Assembly: GCA_013042025.1 (NCBI GenBank)
Contig: JABDQY010000182.1
Location: 1-6,462, forward strand
Length of the DNA stretch: 6,462 nt
Reading direction: 5' to 3'
DNA from: Bacteroidia bacterium
GTDB taxonomy: Bacteria > Bacteroidota > Bacteroidia > NS11-12g > UBA9320
Shown: positions 5,396 to 6,462 of the stretch, piece after piece
Position numbering within the stretch: position 1 is the first letter of the stretch
Layout of the letters: the number at the start of each line of letters is the position of its first letter
Notes under the pieces: generated by a model
Told to the model about the DNA's origin: nothing
The model's database searches: none
What the model saw: the letters and a program-made list of their open reading frames with translations, nothing else
Translations under genes and position numbers: made by a program

Positions 5396-5974
5396 ATGGC
5401 AAAACCTAAAATAGATAGAAAGACCCTCTTAAGAAATTCACTTTCTGTATTTAAAACAAAAGGATACAATGGTACCTCCATGAATGATTTGGCTGCTGCT
5501 AATGGACTGCTTAAAGGAAGCATATATCATTATATCGAAAGTAAAGAAGCATTAATGCTTGAAGTTCTAAACGCTCTTAAAGATCATTATGTAAACAAAG
5601 TGTTTAGCAAAGTGTATGATAATAATCTTAGTCTATTGAAACGTGTTGACGAAATTACTTTTCGAGCTCAAGAAATTTATACACACGAAGAAGGCGGTGA
5701 TTTTTTTGTAAATATCGGTCTTGAAACATTAAATACTAATCCTGTGTTTGCCGAAGTAATTAAAGAATTTTTTGATGAATGGGTGAAGGCCTTGTCGCAC
5801 TTGTTCGAATTAAATAATCACTCTAAAGAAGAAGCGAAAATACATGCTGAAGTTGCAGTTGCAGAAATTGAGGGAGCTGTTATGCTAATGCGTCTTTTAA
5901 AAGATGAAAACTACTTGATACGAACACTAAATAAGTTGAAACAAAATTTTAAAGAAACTGTAAATGGATACTAA
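5396..5974 (+). CDS. TetR/AcrR-family transcriptional regulator, probably of fatty-acid degradation
   Basis: This is a 192-residue one-component repressor of typical TetR length. Residues 6-50 are the DNA-binding domain: a first helix with SLSVFKTKGYNGTSM, then the helix-turn-helix DLAAANGLLKGSIYHYIESKEAL (31-53), with the GSIYHY recognition-helix motif typical of the family. Residues 55-190 are the variable helical ligand-binding and dimerization domain. The start is well bounded: an in-frame TGA lies at 5381-5383, and the promoter -7 element ends at 5382. The downstream gene for a 3-hydroxyacyl-CoA dehydrogenase overlaps it by 11 nt, so the two are surely co-transcribed. By analogy with FadR of Bacillus, the ligand may be an acyl-CoA; this is inferred from context only. 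Inverted repeats over its own promoter suggest autorepression. Confidence 0.93.
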   Translation: MAKPKIDRKTLLRNSLSVFKTKGYNGTSMNDLAAANGLLKGSIYHYIESKEALMLEVLNALKDHYVNKVFSKVYDNNLSLLKRVDEITFRAQEIYTHEEGGDFFVNIGLETLNTNPVFAEVIKEFFDEWVKALSHLFELNNHSKEEAKIHAEVAVAEIEGAVMLMRLLKDENYLIRTLNKLKQNFKETVNGY

Positions 5975-6462
5975 TTCAATACGAAAAATAAAGAAGGTAG
6001 CGGTTCTTGGATCTGGTGTAATGGGTAGCAGAATTGCTTGCCATTTTGCCAATATTGGACTCGATGTTCTTCTCCTAGACCTAAAAAAAGAAGGTCAAGA
6101 TGTTGCAAATGGAGCATTGAAATCTGCTTTGAAAAGCAATCCAAGTCCAATCTATAGTAAGAAATTTGCATCAAGAATAAAGACTGGAAACTTTGACGAT
6201 GACTTACACAAAATTAAAGACTGTGATTGGACAATTGAAGTGATAATTGAAAGATTAGACATTAAGAAGTCATTATTTGAAAAAGTTGAAGAACATCGAA
6301 AACCAGGCAGTTTAATCACTTCTAACACCTCTGGAATTCCAATTGAAATGATGTTGGAAGGCAGATCAGCTGATTTTGCGGAACATTTTTGTGGAACACA
6401 CTTCTTTAATCCTCCAAGATATCTTAAACTTCTTGAGATTATTCCGTCTACTAAAACCAAAC
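5964..6462 (+). CDS. 3-hydroxyacyl-CoA dehydrogenase (FadN/FadB-like), 5' part, runs off the window
   Basis: The frame starting at ATG 5964 stays open to the window edge, giving 166 residues. It encodes the NAD-binding domain of a 3-hydroxyacyl-CoA dehydrogenase, which oxidizes 3-hydroxyacyl-CoA to 3-ketoacyl-CoA in beta-oxidation. Visible motifs are KVAVLGSGVMGSRIA with the GxGxxG loop (16-21), Asp39 at the end of the second strand for NAD preference, EVIIERLDIKKSLF (92-105), SNTSG (120-124), and GTHFFNPPRYLKLLEIIP (144-161). His146 and Glu158 have the 12-residue spacing of the catalytic dyad, and Asn149 is conserved. The PPRYLKLLEIIP stretch is like FadN, so a longer fusion with an enoyl-CoA hydratase domain is likely, but that part is not visible. 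An in-frame TAA at 5961-5963 directly precedes the ATG, so the start cannot lie upstream. No Shine-Dalgarno is obvious; translation is probably coupled to tetR. Confidence 0.93.
   Translation, partial: MDTNSIRKIKKVAVLGSGVMGSRIACHFANIGLDVLLLDLKKEGQDVANGALKSALKSNPSPIYSKKFASRIKTGNFDDDLHKIKDCDWTIEVIIERLDIKKSLFEKVEEHRKPGSLITSNTSGIPIEMMLEGRSADFAEHFCGTHFFNPPRYLKLLEIIPSTKTK

Noticed and set aside
6049..6058. Perfect 10-bp palindrome CCAATATTGG
   Set aside because: It lies in the coding sequence of the NAD-binding domain, where codons explain it, and a single short palindrome is expected by chance.
5971..6460. Two open frames on the minus strand (5971-6174 and 6152-6460)
   Set aside because: They are antisense to the clearly homologous 3-hydroxyacyl-CoA dehydrogenase frame, which stays open to the window edge; neither resembles a known protein.

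Overview
This AT-rich window looks like chromosomal DNA from a member of the Bacteroidota, probably a Flavobacteriales-like lineage. The evidence is a GldN-type gliding/type IX secretion protein, a DUF4476 protein, a CheY-like receiver tail of the type common in this phylum, a long Bacteroidota-style MetK, and several copies of the phylum's TAnnTTTG promoter element close to start codons. Most genes have no Shine-Dalgarno sequence, which also fits. I cannot place it to genus.

Layout, left to right. At 1-158 (+) is the C-terminal tail of a response-regulator receiver domain. It is followed by a GC-rich hairpin that probably terminates it and the convergent gene opposite. At 202-966 (-) is a secreted, very basic DUF4476 protein with an unusually strong Shine-Dalgarno sequence. 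At 1112-2956 (-) is glmS, the first step of UDP-GlcNAc synthesis. At 3077-4336 (-) is metK, SAM synthetase. At 4399-5235 (-) is a gldN homologue without gldK, gldL or gldM beside it in the window. A divergent intergenic region of 160 bp follows. At 5396-5974 (+) is a TetR-family regulator, which overlaps by 11 nt the 5' part of a 3-hydroxyacyl-CoA dehydrogenase gene (5964 to the window edge, +).

How they fit together. The minus-strand genes (gldN, metK, glmS, DUF4476) all run the same way but look like mostly separate units: glmS and metK each have their own candidate -7 element, and hairpins lie between genes. The rightward tetR / hydroxyacyl-CoA dehydrogenase pair looks like the start of a fatty-acid beta-oxidation operon controlled by its own repressor, because two inverted repeats sit on the -33 and -7 elements of the tetR promoter. 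No mobile element, CRISPR array, tRNA or rRNA is visible. No intergenic stretch exceeds 160 bp. I see no clearly new multi-gene system. The points most worth a second look are the solitary gldN, the operator-like repeats (including a half-site shared between the tetR and gldN-metK regions), the tandem 21-bp repeat between metK and glmS, and the strong ribosome binding site of the DUF4476 gene.
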